From a virus, in IMG/VR virus record IMGVR_UViG_3300032288_000572, positions 1 through 38,283 of that record: DNA of 38,283 nt. One strand, 5' to 3'. The position numbers and the translations under genes were made by a program. Under the pieces are notes generated by a model. The model had not been told where the DNA came from. It saw only the letters and a program-made list of their open reading frames with translations, and did no database searches. How positions within the stretch are numbered: the stretch's first letter is position 1; the number at the start of each line of letters is the position of its first letter. This document shows, piece after piece, positions 15,418-22,957 of this stretch.

Positions 15418-15596
15418 GACCACGCATTTCTAAAAACTCGGTCTGTTGGAATGTCTGCCACATCCACAATCTTGTAAGGCTTGCCAGCAGGAACATCCTT
15501 TGCGGCAATTTCCTCAATGGTTAAACCGCATTCAGGTGCAGGAACAATGATGGCTACACCGCCTTCATCGTTTGGAAAAATTATTCTTTGGTTCAT
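15405..15596 (-). CDS. Tail-fibre-associated small protein (63 aa)
   Basis: Begins MNQRIIFPNDEGGVAIIVPAP and contains GLTIEEIAAKDVPAGKPYKIV, then DIPTDRVFRNAW. I know this pattern from small proteins that sit beside phage tail-fibre genes and are often paired with a DKAK-type protein like the one at 14597-14821. The 3' end overlaps the homing endonuclease start by 13 bases. Possible fibre-assembly helper; evidence is contextual. Confidence 0.7.
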   Translation of the reverse strand: MNQRIIFPNDEGGVAIIVPAPECGLTIEEIAAKDVPAGKPYKIVDVADIPTDRVFRNAWSWQE

Positions 15597-15608
15597 GGTT
15601 ACTCCTGA

Positions 15609-16094
15609 TTAGCGGAATAATGCAATAGAAACATATTCGGTATCTGTTGCCGCAAATGTCGCATTGTTGCATCGGATTTGAAAAGCGCTTGTAGTTGGTG
15701 CTGAAAACCAACCTGTTGCAACACGATTTGTTGATGAGCCAGCACCAATTAAACCACTCACCCCATAATTTGCGTCTGTCATTGCTGTTGTAAAGTTCAC
15801 TGTGTAATCGCCAGTACCATTATCAGTAATGCTTGTCACATTCCCACTCGCACGAATAGCCACAGTGCCTGTGCCGTTGAAGTTAACCCATGCTCTGCAC
15901 ATATAAATTGGTGCAGTGCCAGATACAGTAGGAATCTGTGCTGAATCAATGTTTGGAGTGGTCAGCGTTGGGCTTGTCAGTGTCTTGTTTGTCAGCGTCT
16001 GTGTGTCAGATGTACCAACAACAGCCCCTGCTGGATTGCCTACACCCCCTGCTGGGAATGTAACTCCTGCCGTTCCGCTTATTAAGGTAGTCAT
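15609..16094 (-). CDS. Tail fibre protein with TLTNKTL motif (161 aa)
   Basis: The N-terminus is glycine-rich, followed by DTQTLTNKTLTSPTLTTPNID, a frequent phage-fibre linker. The C-terminal half (CRAWVNFNGTGTVAIRASGNVTSITDNGTGDYTVNF) is a beta domain found at the ends of fibre proteins. It is predicted to be surface exposed and to contribute to host recognition. The ATG overlaps the preceding stop by four bases. Confidence 0.8.
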   Translation of the reverse strand: MTTLISGTAGVTFPAGGVGNPAGAVVGTSDTQTLTNKTLTSPTLTTPNIDSAQIPTVSGTAPIYMCRAWVNFNGTGTVAIRASGNVTSITDNGTGDYTVNFTTAMTDANYGVSGLIGAGSSTNRVATGWFSAPTTSAFQIRCNNATFAATDTEYVSIALFR

Positions 16095-16285
16095 GTCTGC
16101 TCCTCATCTGCTGGGACTTCCTCATCTGCGCCATAGACCTTACCGCCTTCAGCTTGGTACTTTAAAAAGGCTTGGTAGTCGGTATTGGCGGGGTCGAGTG
16201 GAATAGACATTCCAGAACCATCTTCATTTGTTTTTGTTACAGATGTAACTTGATTTGTCCATCTGTCTTTGTGTAATTTATACAT
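16091..16285 (-). CDS. Small tail-fibre-associated protein (64 aa)
   Basis: Contains SIPLDPANTDYQAFLKYQAEGG, a motif common in small proteins next to phage fibre genes, followed by an acidic end (GADEEVPADEEQT). It abuts the upstream fibre gene (stop at 16286) and overlaps the next by ATGA. Role in fibre folding or attachment is a guess. Confidence 0.7.
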   Translation of the reverse strand: MYKLHKDRWTNQVTSVTKTNEDGSGMSIPLDPANTDYQAFLKYQAEGGKVYGADEEVPADEEQT

Positions 16286-17374
16286 TTATAACTCCGAAGA
16301 AAAGTTAATGTAAGCAGATGTTGAATTGCCAATAATAAACCTTGCTGCTCTACCAACATTTAATCCTGATGAGGTAACAGTAATACCCGTAGTTTGTAAT
16401 CCCGCTTGGTTAATTGCGACTGCCGTAGTAGATGGTTGTCCAGCCGCATCATTTACATTAAAAGCACTAGCAGAACTATATCCAACACTAGGGGCGGCTC
16501 TCATTGCAACAGGCATTAAAGTTATGCAATTTACTTGCGTAGTAGCATCAACTAAACCCATAGCAATTTGTTCGTATGCCGCAGTGCCACCTATTTTCCA
16601 AAAATACCTCTGACACAAAGCCAACTCAGTCCCATAAGGTCTGTAATCAAAGCTCGTTGCTGTTGAGCCTTTTTCTAGCTGTACGCCTGTGATGTAGAAG
16701 GTAGCACCGTTTGTTCCGACTACTGATGTTGCGCCTGTTGCTGAATTGTAGTTTGCTCCCGCCCATGCTCCAGCAGTTCCTGAAGTGGTTGACCCTACTC
16801 CAAGTCCAAAACTAAGAATCAATCCGCTTGTATTGTCAGTAGGCCATGTTCCAGTAGTATCACCAGCAATAATTACTGTTTTTTGCTCCCATGTATCTGC
16901 AACTGATATTGTGTAAGTAAAAGGATAAGAACGAGTAGAGCCTCCATTTTTAACAGAACCACCAAAAGTTCCTGTTAATGAAGAACGCACCCAAAATGAA
17001 ACTGTAATAGTTGCCGCAGATGCTGTACCCCATCCTAAATCAGCTATGTTAAACCCTTCAATTTGCTGACGATAAGTAACAACATCACCAGCCGCAACTG
17101 AATAAGCAGATAACGAGGTTACTAACATTGAATTTGTAAAACCAGTGGGTGCAGTTGTAGTTTGGTCAAAACTTGCTTTTGATGCCACATTTACAGTGGC
17201 TTGCCAACGATCAACTGAATATACTGTTGCTGTAGGCGTAATGGATGCCCCCGCATTCCTCTGGTCAATCACCATCCCGCCATTCAGAATTCTATTCTTG
17301 AAGCCCATTGATGACGCAGAATTAAACTGCCCATCAAGGGTGATGCCAGTTGTTCCTGATATTGCTATGGTCAT
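16286..17374 (-). CDS. Tail fibre / receptor-binding protein (362 aa)
   Basis: Residues 20-45 contain FKNRILNGGMVIDQRNAGAS, a hallmark of many phage fibre proteins. Residues about 100-230 read as a carbohydrate-binding-like jelly roll (VTYRQQIEGFNIADLGWG, ITVSFWVRSSLTGTFGGSVKNGG, FYITGVQLEKGSTATSFDYRPYG). The C-terminal 120 residues are a separate beta domain. Predicted to bind host surface glycans. The gene and its neighbours have lower GC than the head genes. Confidence 0.82.
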   Translation of the reverse strand: MTIAISGTTGITLDGQFNSASSMGFKNRILNGGMVIDQRNAGASITPTATVYSVDRWQATVNVASKASFDQTTTAPTGFTNSMLVTSLSAYSVAAGDVVTYRQQIEGFNIADLGWGTASAATITVSFWVRSSLTGTFGGSVKNGGSTRSYPFTYTISVADTWEQKTVIIAGDTTGTWPTDNTSGLILSFGLGVGSTTSGTAGAWAGANYNSATGATSVVGTNGATFYITGVQLEKGSTATSFDYRPYGTELALCQRYFWKIGGTAAYEQIAMGLVDATTQVNCITLMPVAMRAAPSVGYSSASAFNVNDAAGQPSTTAVAINQAGLQTTGITVTSSGLNVGRAARFIIGNSTSAYINFSSEL

Positions 17375-17646
17375 GTAGTCACCTTGGGATATTTAGCTTT
17401 GACTGCCAAGCAATCAGCAATGTATTTGTCAATCTGAGCTTGATCGCCTTTGACTACACCATCAAGGTAGTCTGTGATTGGGGGGTATTCTGATGCTCGT
17501 TTTTCAATATATGCGGTTGCATCAATGTAGGCCTGAACTACAGTTTCATCATAAACAACAGGATTGTTATTTTCATCAAAAGCATTACCACCACAAAGTG
17601 TAGTAACTTGCGGGTATAGTTTTTTAAGTGCCTGAAATTTATTCAT
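17371..17646 (-). CDS. Small fibre-region protein (91 aa)
   Basis: Helical protein with EYPPITDYLDGVVKGDQAQIDKYIADC, a motif recurring in small phage tail proteins and in XkdW-type families. It overlaps both neighbours by ATGA, so it is translationally coupled with two fibre genes and may act as their chaperone. Family assignment is tentative. Confidence 0.7.
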   Translation of the reverse strand: MNKFQALKKLYPQVTTLCGGNAFDENNNPVVYDETVVQAYIDATAYIEKRASEYPPITDYLDGVVKGDQAQIDKYIADCLAVKAKYPKVTT

Positions 17647-18197
17647 GCCGCAATTTCCATCAAAATAATTGAAGACATAGAACTGTTAGTCTGCACTTGT
17701 ACATTTGCGCCAGCGTCACCATTTGCAAATTGAGTTTTATATGTTGTGGACGATGTGGTTGCTGGAGAATCTAGGTACGCAAAACTTGCGCTAGAACGAA
17801 CTTCAAGTGCCGTAGCAGTATAGTTTAGACCCTGACCAAATAAAGAAATGACAGTAGCATCACGCAATAATCTTAAAAATACACGGTTATTTGCACTGCC
17901 AGAAGACTTCGTAATTGTTCCGTGGTTTACAAAAACAAGAACCTTACTCGATGCAGAAGTCGGTGTAATTGAAGCCGTAAGTGTTGTATCTACATAAGAG
18001 GCGATAGAGTTGCTAGTCGTTGTTTCTGTTGAGGTAGTTGCTTGTACAACTTGCAACACAGTTCCTGCGCTTTTTGTTGATATCAAAGTGCCTGTGTTTG
18101 TCGGCAAAGTCAGCGTGTAATTGCTGTTTGTATTAGGTGCGGCAATGGTCAGAGTTCCTGTACCACTTGCATTTCCTGATATGGCTACTTGTGACAT
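17643..18197 (-). CDS. Tail fibre protein (184 aa)
   Basis: Begins with Gly/Thr-rich beta segments (ISGNASGTGTLTIAAPNTNSNYTLTLPTNTGTL) typical of fibre shafts, then a C1q-like or similar beta domain (SYVDTTLTASITPTSASSKVLVFVNHGTI, NRVFLRLLRDATVISL). Low charge and high Ser/Thr content suit an exposed trimer. Predicted host-recognition role. Confidence 0.78.
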   Translation of the reverse strand: MSQVAISGNASGTGTLTIAAPNTNSNYTLTLPTNTGTLISTKSAGTVLQVVQATTSTETTTSNSIASYVDTTLTASITPTSASSKVLVFVNHGTITKSSGSANNRVFLRLLRDATVISLFGQGLNYTATALEVRSSASFAYLDSPATTSSTTYKTQFANGDAGANVQVQTNSSMSSIILMEIAA

Positions 18198-18206
18198 TTC
18201 TTTCCT

Positions 18207-18665
18207 TTACACCACAGTCCACACTGAACCAGTTGGAACGGTAACCGTAATACCTGAAGCCACAGATACTGGTCCTGCACTCATGGCGTTTCTGCCTGTG
18301 TTGATGGTTGAGCTGACATTGATTTCAATATCGTTTTCGGTATAACCCTCTCCACCAACCACAGATCGGCCTGCGGGATAAGTGACAAACACTTCCTTTG
18401 TCCCAGCAGAAAAATTGACAGCAGAGCCAGAATTGCTTGATGCCAGTACGGTTGTTCTGGCCAGCGTTGTGCCTGACAATGTGTATGTGCCAATACCAAC
18501 CTCCCACTCAGAACCGCCTTGCAAGGCGATTGTGTAGTAGGTTGTGTTGCCATCTCCAATAGATGAAAACGACTGGAAGCCAGTAGATGCACCCAGCAGG
18601 GTGAATGTACCTGTACCTGTTGTTGTTGAGGTTTCTTTGACCCTATCTTTAAGCACCAAGGCCAT
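18207..18665 (-). CDS. Fibre/tail-hub attachment protein (152 aa)
   Basis: Begins MALVLKDRVKETSTTTGTGT and contains GFQSFSSIGDGNTTYYTI, WEVGIGTYT and KEVFVTYPAGR, the conserved pattern of a widespread phage protein domain that often forms the N-terminus of fibres. Here it stands alone as the first of the fibre set. It probably anchors fibres to the tail. Confidence 0.8.
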   Translation of the reverse strand: MALVLKDRVKETSTTTGTGTFTLLGASTGFQSFSSIGDGNTTYYTIALQGGSEWEVGIGTYTLSGTTLARTTVLASSNSGSAVNFSAGTKEVFVTYPAGRSVVGGEGYTENDIEINVSSTINTGRNAMSAGPVSVASGITVTVPTGSVWTVV

Positions 18666-18676
18666 AGTAAAACCTC

Positions 18677-19075
18677 TTAAGTCAGTGTGATGTCTAAGTC
18701 GCCAGCAGGAATACGCAAGATGTCACCATCATTGATGGTGCGGCTGGTGGTCAATGCAGCCCATCCAAGCATTGTTCCTGATGTGATGGCCGTCATGATG
18801 GCAATGTGTGTGATCGTTCCCCAATTGCCACCAGAGGCAGCCGCAAACTCGATGGCAGCATCATTGGTGCAGTTTGTTGGTGAAGTGCCAGAGACAGACA
18901 GTGTGCCTGTAGCCACACGCGCATAGCCATTGCCTGACACCTCAGTGCCGCCACCAGCGTCAGATGGCGCGGCAGTGAACAATCCAATATACCAAGCTGT
19001 TGGGCGTGTTACAGAATTGGCGGTGAACAAATAATTCAGCACCAAATTCTCTGTGTAGTCGGTAAATGATGACAT
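18677..19075 (-). CDS. Phage tail fibre-type protein (132 aa)
   Basis: Contains FTDYTENLVLNYLF, TAWYIGLFTAAPSDAGGGTEVSGNGYARVA and WGTITHIAIMTA, the signature of a small conserved phage protein with a beta fold. These are found near tail genes and usually thought to be virion components. A further clue is its place between the adaptor and the fibre block. Confidence 0.78.
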   Translation of the reverse strand: MSSFTDYTENLVLNYLFTANSVTRPTAWYIGLFTAAPSDAGGGTEVSGNGYARVATGTLSVSGTSPTNCTNDAAIEFAAASGGNWGTITHIAIMTAITSGTMLGWAALTTSRTINDGDILRIPAGDLDITLT

Positions 19076-19084
19076 CTCTTTCCC

Positions 19085-19708
19085 TTATCCAAAAGACCTG
19101 GCACGCGCTTGCAAAGACCCACCAGAGGTTGAGCCACGGTCATCAGAGACTTGCAACTGGTCTAAGCCAGCCAAATACAGCGATGACCACACTGAGATTC
19201 TCGCATCGTCTTGTAGGTAAGGAGCAGCCTGCAACAATGCACCATACAAATACACATCAGGCGCTTGTGTCAGCAGCCAGTTGGTTGCAACACTTGCTGA
19301 CAACTTTGTCAATTTGGCGTAATAGACCAACTCTGCGGTATATGAGCCATCAGGTATGGGAAGCACCCTGATCTGTCCTCCAACAATAGTGAAGTACAAC
19401 GGTTTGCCGCTGGACAAGTAGGTAGTGTTGGAGAGCGAATCCATGGCATCAATGGTCTGGAATGTCAGCGATGTCACTGGATTTGTGTTGAGTTTGAGCG
19501 ACTTGGTTTCTAAAAAGTCACCAGGCACAGCGCCATACTCTGTGTCAATGGTGGCAGTGGCACGCACAATCATCTGCCGTGTGCGGAGTTGTCTCTCCAT
19601 CTGCGCCTCGGCCAGACTGATGAAGTCAGGAATCACTGAGGTCAGATCAGACCGATTAAGCCAATCGGCCAGAGATGATTTGAGTTCGGTATAAGTTGTG
19701 AGTGCCAT
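19085..19708 (-). CDS. Head-to-tail adaptor / connector protein (207 aa)
   Basis: Start 19708 (MALTTYTELKSSLADWL) overlaps the upstream stop as TGATG; a longer frame to 19747 runs into the glycosyltransferase. Motifs DLTSVIPDFISLAEAQMERQLR, VPGDFLETKSL, YLSSGKPLYFTIVG and LVYYAKLTKLS are typical of podoviral adaptor proteins like P22 gp4 that form a ring under the portal. Position after the capsid gene agrees. Confidence 0.8.
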   Translation of the reverse strand: MALTTYTELKSSLADWLNRSDLTSVIPDFISLAEAQMERQLRTRQMIVRATATIDTEYGAVPGDFLETKSLKLNTNPVTSLTFQTIDAMDSLSNTTYLSSGKPLYFTIVGGQIRVLPIPDGSYTAELVYYAKLTKLSASVATNWLLTQAPDVYLYGALLQAAPYLQDDARISVWSSLYLAGLDQLQVSDDRGSTSGGSLQARARSFG

Positions 19709-20361
19709 CAGACTGCCTCTTTTTCCATCTGTTCTTTGACAATCCAAGTGTGTTCATGTCGGAATTCAAAAGTGCCAATGTGTCCGATTTCCTTGGATAC
19801 ATCATGGTCAATATACACCTTGAACCCAAGTTCTTGAGCCTTCTTGCAAAAGAACACATCCTCGCCCATGTAGCCTCGGTTGTCGTACTGCCATGGCATA
19901 TCAAACCATGGCTCAGTCATCCCCTGAAACACTTCGCGCTTGATTAGCATCACGCCAGTGCCAACAGAGCCGACTTCCTCCAAACCAGTGGATTCAGGCA
20001 GCGAAAACACTGGTTTGCGCTTGCCGTTTTCATCGTAATTCTGTGCGGTTGGACCTGTGGGCATTCTGCGTCTGGCGCAGTTGGCAGCCACGATGTCCAC
20101 ATCATGCGCCAGCAACCGGCCAATCATGTCCTGCGGGAAAGTCATGTCCGAGTCAATGAACAGGATATGGCTGCAACCCTCGCGCATCGCGTCCAGACAC
20201 AAATCAGCACGCTGATTCTGGATCAGTGTGCCTTGCAAAATCTTGAGACTGACGGCATCAGTGGTGTTGAGCGTGTGGTACGCAATCATGTTCACCATAC
20301 AGTATGTGTAATTGGTGTGAACCATGTCACGCGCGGGAGTGCAGACGGCGATGTATTTCAT
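19708..20361 (-). CDS. GT-A-fold glycosyltransferase (217 aa)
   Basis: Residues 66-75 contain ILFIDSDM with the DxD metal/nucleotide-sugar motif at 70-72. Other elements include QRADLCLDAMREGCSHI before it and EEVGSVGTGVMLIKREVF, GEDVFFCKKAQELGFKVYIDHDV after it, where the ED pair is the likely acidic catalytic region. The likely role is transferring a sugar from a nucleotide donor, with target unknown (capsid, DNA or host glycan). It is inserted between two morphogenesis genes, overlapping both by a few bases. Confidence 0.8.
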   Translation of the reverse strand: MKYIAVCTPARDMVHTNYTYCMVNMIAYHTLNTTDAVSLKILQGTLIQNQRADLCLDAMREGCSHILFIDSDMTFPQDMIGRLLAHDVDIVAANCARRRMPTGPTAQNYDENGKRKPVFSLPESTGLEEVGSVGTGVMLIKREVFQGMTEPWFDMPWQYDNRGYMGEDVFFCKKAQELGFKVYIDHDVSKEIGHIGTFEFRHEHTWIVKEQMEKEAV

Positions 20362-20672
20362 ACCTGACCTGGCCTCACTCTGAAGAACCGATTATCAAAG
20401 TCATTGAGCCATTTCTTCATGTAAACCGGATCATCAATCTTTCCCTCAGCCTTCAATTGAAAGTAAACCGATTCGGGAATACTGGCCACATGATGCCATT
20501 CACCCCTCCAGTTTGCTTTGTTGTCGATGGCGGCAAAGTCGCGTTTGTTGGCCTCAATGACAGCAGTCAAATCCTGAGTTGTCTGAATCGTTGCCTCATC
20601 AGTGTCCTCGTTGTAGTGCCAAGTGCGCGTGATCCCTTTTTCGGGGTTTGCATCAAAAAATCGTTTTTCCAT
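20358..20672 (-). CDS. Hypothetical protein adjacent to major capsid gene (104 aa)
   Basis: Start 20672 (MEKRFFDANPEKG) is preferred; the in-frame ATG at 20702 would start inside a hairpin and has a Shine-Dalgarno-like run only about two bases away. The protein has aromatic-rich strands (RTWHYNEDTDEATIQ), a helix and RGEWHHVASIPESVYFQLKAEGKI. I know similar sequences beside capsid genes but no function. It overlaps the glycosyltransferase gene by ATGA. Confidence 0.65.
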   Translation of the reverse strand: MEKRFFDANPEKGITRTWHYNEDTDEATIQTTQDLTAVIEANKRDFAAIDNKANWRGEWHHVASIPESVYFQLKAEGKIDDPVYMKKWLNDFDNRFFRVRPGQV

Positions 20673-20679
20673 GTAAGTA

Positions 20680-20699
20680 GGGGAGGATTTCTCCTCCCC
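20680..20699 (-). other. Perfect hairpin with GAAA tetraloop just downstream of the capsid gene
   Basis: Eight-base arms (GGGGAGGA and TCCTCCCC) enclose a four-base loop. In the transcribed leftward strand the loop is GAAA, a stable GNRA tetraloop. It lies 16 bases after the capsid stop and before the next ATG at 20672. There is no adjacent U-tract, so it looks more like an mRNA 3'-end stabiliser, processing site or partial terminator than a standard Rho-independent terminator. The 5' arm also contains a Shine-Dalgarno-like GGAGGA. Confidence 0.7.
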
Positions 20700-20715
20700 C
20701 ATTCCTCTCAGTCAA

Positions 20716-21678
20716 TTAAGAAGTGATCAAGTCTGCTGCCAGACCGTGAGCGTTTTCAGCCAACACTTTGTGACCGAATTCGATCAACAACATACGCTTC
20801 TCAGCGTCACCTGTCTTGGCCAACTCGAGTTGCTGGTAAGGACGCAACACAACCATCTTTGCGTACTCAGGATCAATGACCCAAGCATCGCGCTCGCGCT
20901 GGAAGCGGTTTGCGATGACAGAGACTTGACCGAAATCGCTGACATAGATGTCAACCGCACCGATCAAAGTGGCAGGCTTGTCGCCACCATTGATGTTGTA
21001 GCGGCTTGATGCAATGCCAGAGAAACCAGACACGCGCTGCTTGTTGACGGGACCAACCATCAAAATCTTAGGTGTGCCGCCAGCAGACCATACTTTCTGA
21101 ATCACATTCTTGAGAATGGTTTCGGTGAAAGTACGCACATTACCGTCAGTGCGAGCACTGTTTGGTAAGGTGGTGTAGCTGGGGTCAACGCCGTTGGTTT
21201 GCTTGTCGGTGTTGGTCTTGACAAATGCGCCCAAAGAGGCAGTGGCGCGAGCAGTTGTGGTGTTACCGGCGGCGGCAACTGCACCATTCAAGAATGTGTA
21301 TTCTTGGTCACGCTTTAACTCAGCACCGCGCTTGGCGATCTGGTAAGCCAATTCAGAACGGCGGCCAGCCTTGTTGACCACTTCTTCAGTGTTCGACAAG
21401 ATGATGGTTTTGCGTGCAATCTGAGCGTAGTTGGTCAAACGAACAGTCGCGGTGACTGCATCGAAAGACGCAACATCATCACCTTCCAACTGAGCGTTAG
21501 CGCCAGCATCTGCCAAAGCATCTGTCTGCCACTCGAACAGAGTGTTGGTGATTGTTTCGCGGCCAATGTTTGATTGGTACGGTGTTTCTTCGGGAGAAAT
21601 GTTGGTGATGACATTGCTCAGGTCTTCACGGATACCCTTTGCGGAGTATGTGGTGAAGGTATTAGTTACGATGGACAT
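20716..21678 (-). CDS. Major capsid protein, SU10/DUF5309-like (320 aa)
   Basis: The N-terminus reads TFTTYSAKGIREDLSNVITNISPEETPYQSNIG followed within a few residues by EWQTDALADAG, the conserved start of SU10-type major capsid proteins (HK97 fold). Later segments include NYAQIARKTIILSNTEEVV, AYQIAKRGAELKRDQE, and a C-terminal PEYAKMVVLRPYQQLELAKTGDAEKRMLLIEF. Expected to form the icosahedral shell. It follows the scaffold gene and precedes a strong hairpin. Confidence 0.88.
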   Translation of the reverse strand: MSIVTNTFTTYSAKGIREDLSNVITNISPEETPYQSNIGRETITNTLFEWQTDALADAGANAQLEGDDVASFDAVTATVRLTNYAQIARKTIILSNTEEVVNKAGRRSELAYQIAKRGAELKRDQEYTFLNGAVAAAGNTTTARATASLGAFVKTNTDKQTNGVDPSYTTLPNSARTDGNVRTFTETILKNVIQKVWSAGGTPKILMVGPVNKQRVSGFSGIASSRYNINGGDKPATLIGAVDIYVSDFGQVSVIANRFQRERDAWVIDPEYAKMVVLRPYQQLELAKTGDAEKRMLLIEFGHKVLAENAHGLAADLITS

Positions 21679-21687
21679 GATGTTTCC

Positions 21688-22680
21688 TTATTTCAAGAGT
21701 TTGAAGATTGCATCAGCCGCGTCATCGACACGGCCAGTTTTCGCAAGACGCTGTTGTGCTCGCAATGCCTCTGTATTGTTGGAAACTCTACCCGCTGCGC
21801 CAGGCTTGGCAGGCTTAGGACCGTTGTTTGTCACTGGCTTGATCTGTCCACGCTTGGAGATCATTTGGTCATACAACGCCGCTTTTCGCAACAGTACAAC
21901 CGCCCTGTGGTCAACAACATTCTTCAATTCATCAGGAGAGAATCCAACCTTCTGGCCGAATTGAACAAGCATGGCCTTCTCAGCCGCCGCCTTTTTGGAG
22001 TCTTTCCACTCAGGGATCGCCGCCATCAAAGCCTCTTGTTCCTGCTGCAACAACTGTTGTTGCTGTTGCATCTGCTCTTGCTGTGACAACTGAGAGAGTC
22101 GCTGCTTTTCACTTTGAATCGCCGCTTGTTTCTCTTGTCTGTCACGCATCAACTCGCGCTGCCTTACCCATTCGATGGGGTCTTCTTGGTAGAGACGATC
22201 CCAATCAATGTTTGGCTGCGCGGCCTGCTGAACCTGTTCCTCTAGAGCACTCAACAATTGAGCGTATTGCTCACGCTCGGCACGCACTGACTGCAACTCA
22301 GCTTCGGCTTGTTTCCGCACCTCTGCAATTTGTTGCGTTTTGCGTGTGTAATCCTGTGTCCTTGAGTAACCTTTTTGGAGTTCGTCCAGCGTCACCTCGA
22401 CTTCTTTACCGTCAACCTTGACGGTGAAGACTTGTGGCTGTTCTTCCTCTTCAGATTCCTCATTTTCTTCGGATTGTTCGGTATCAGTTTCATCGCCATC
22501 CGCGTCTGCGTCAGAAAGCAATTCCTCATCTACCGCCGCGCCCTCATCGGGCAACTGCGCCTCGCTGTTTTCCTCTTGTCCCTCATCGGGGAGTATTCCA
22601 GCAAGTGCATCGGCTGCTTCAGCCATATTCATCGGACCTTGTACAACACTCGCCTGCGGCGTTGGTGCTACTGTTTGCAT
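21688..22680 (-). CDS. Scaffolding protein (330 aa)
   Basis: Highly acidic at residues 30-80 (runs of Glu, Asp and Ser, e.g. SEENEESEEEE), then VFTVKVDGKEVEVTLDELQKGYSRTQDYTRKTQQ, a motif common in phage scaffolds, followed by a glutamine-rich coiled coil (about 115-225) and a basic C-terminus that could bind the coat protein. Position directly upstream of the capsid gene is standard. No protease motif is evident. Confidence 0.82.
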   Translation of the reverse strand: MQTVAPTPQASVVQGPMNMAEAADALAGILPDEGQEENSEAQLPDEGAAVDEELLSDADADGDETDTEQSEENEESEEEEQPQVFTVKVDGKEVEVTLDELQKGYSRTQDYTRKTQQIAEVRKQAEAELQSVRAEREQYAQLLSALEEQVQQAAQPNIDWDRLYQEDPIEWVRQRELMRDRQEKQAAIQSEKQRLSQLSQQEQMQQQQQLLQQEQEALMAAIPEWKDSKKAAAEKAMLVQFGQKVGFSPDELKNVVDHRAVVLLRKAALYDQMISKRGQIKPVTNNGPKPAKPGAAGRVSNNTEALRAQQRLAKTGRVDDAADAIFKLLK

Positions 22681-22696
22681 TGGTCTATTTCCTTAA

Positions 22697-22957
22697 TTAA
22701 ACAAGATTTTTCTGTGCGCGTTCGATGGCACGCTGTGCCACCTTGCCGTTGTCGATCATTTTGACCAGCTCATTCTTGAAGTTCTCGATGGCACGCAACT
22801 GCGCCCAGACAATTTCACGCTTGGCCGCCTCTTCTGGCTTGCTGCTCTCAAACTCCCACAGCAAATCTCCGCGCATCTTCTCCATGGCCGCTGCAAATAC
22901 CTCGTCCTGCATAAACTGCTCGGACTTGCGGCCTTTTCTTACCTGTTCTTCGTTCAT
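22697..22957 (-). CDS. Hypothetical small helical protein between portal and scaffold (86 aa)
   Basis: Charged, helical, with QVRKGRKSEQFMQDEVF and DLLWEFESSKPEEAAKREIVWAQLRAIENFKNEL. The last part (FKNELVKMIDNGKVAQRAIER) is amphipathic. Proteins of this type are regularly found between the portal and scaffold genes of podoviruses. The ATG overlaps the portal stop (ATGA). No function known to me. Confidence 0.7.
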   Translation of the reverse strand: MNEEQVRKGRKSEQFMQDEVFAAAMEKMRGDLLWEFESSKPEEAAKREIVWAQLRAIENFKNELVKMIDNGKVAQRAIERAQKNLV

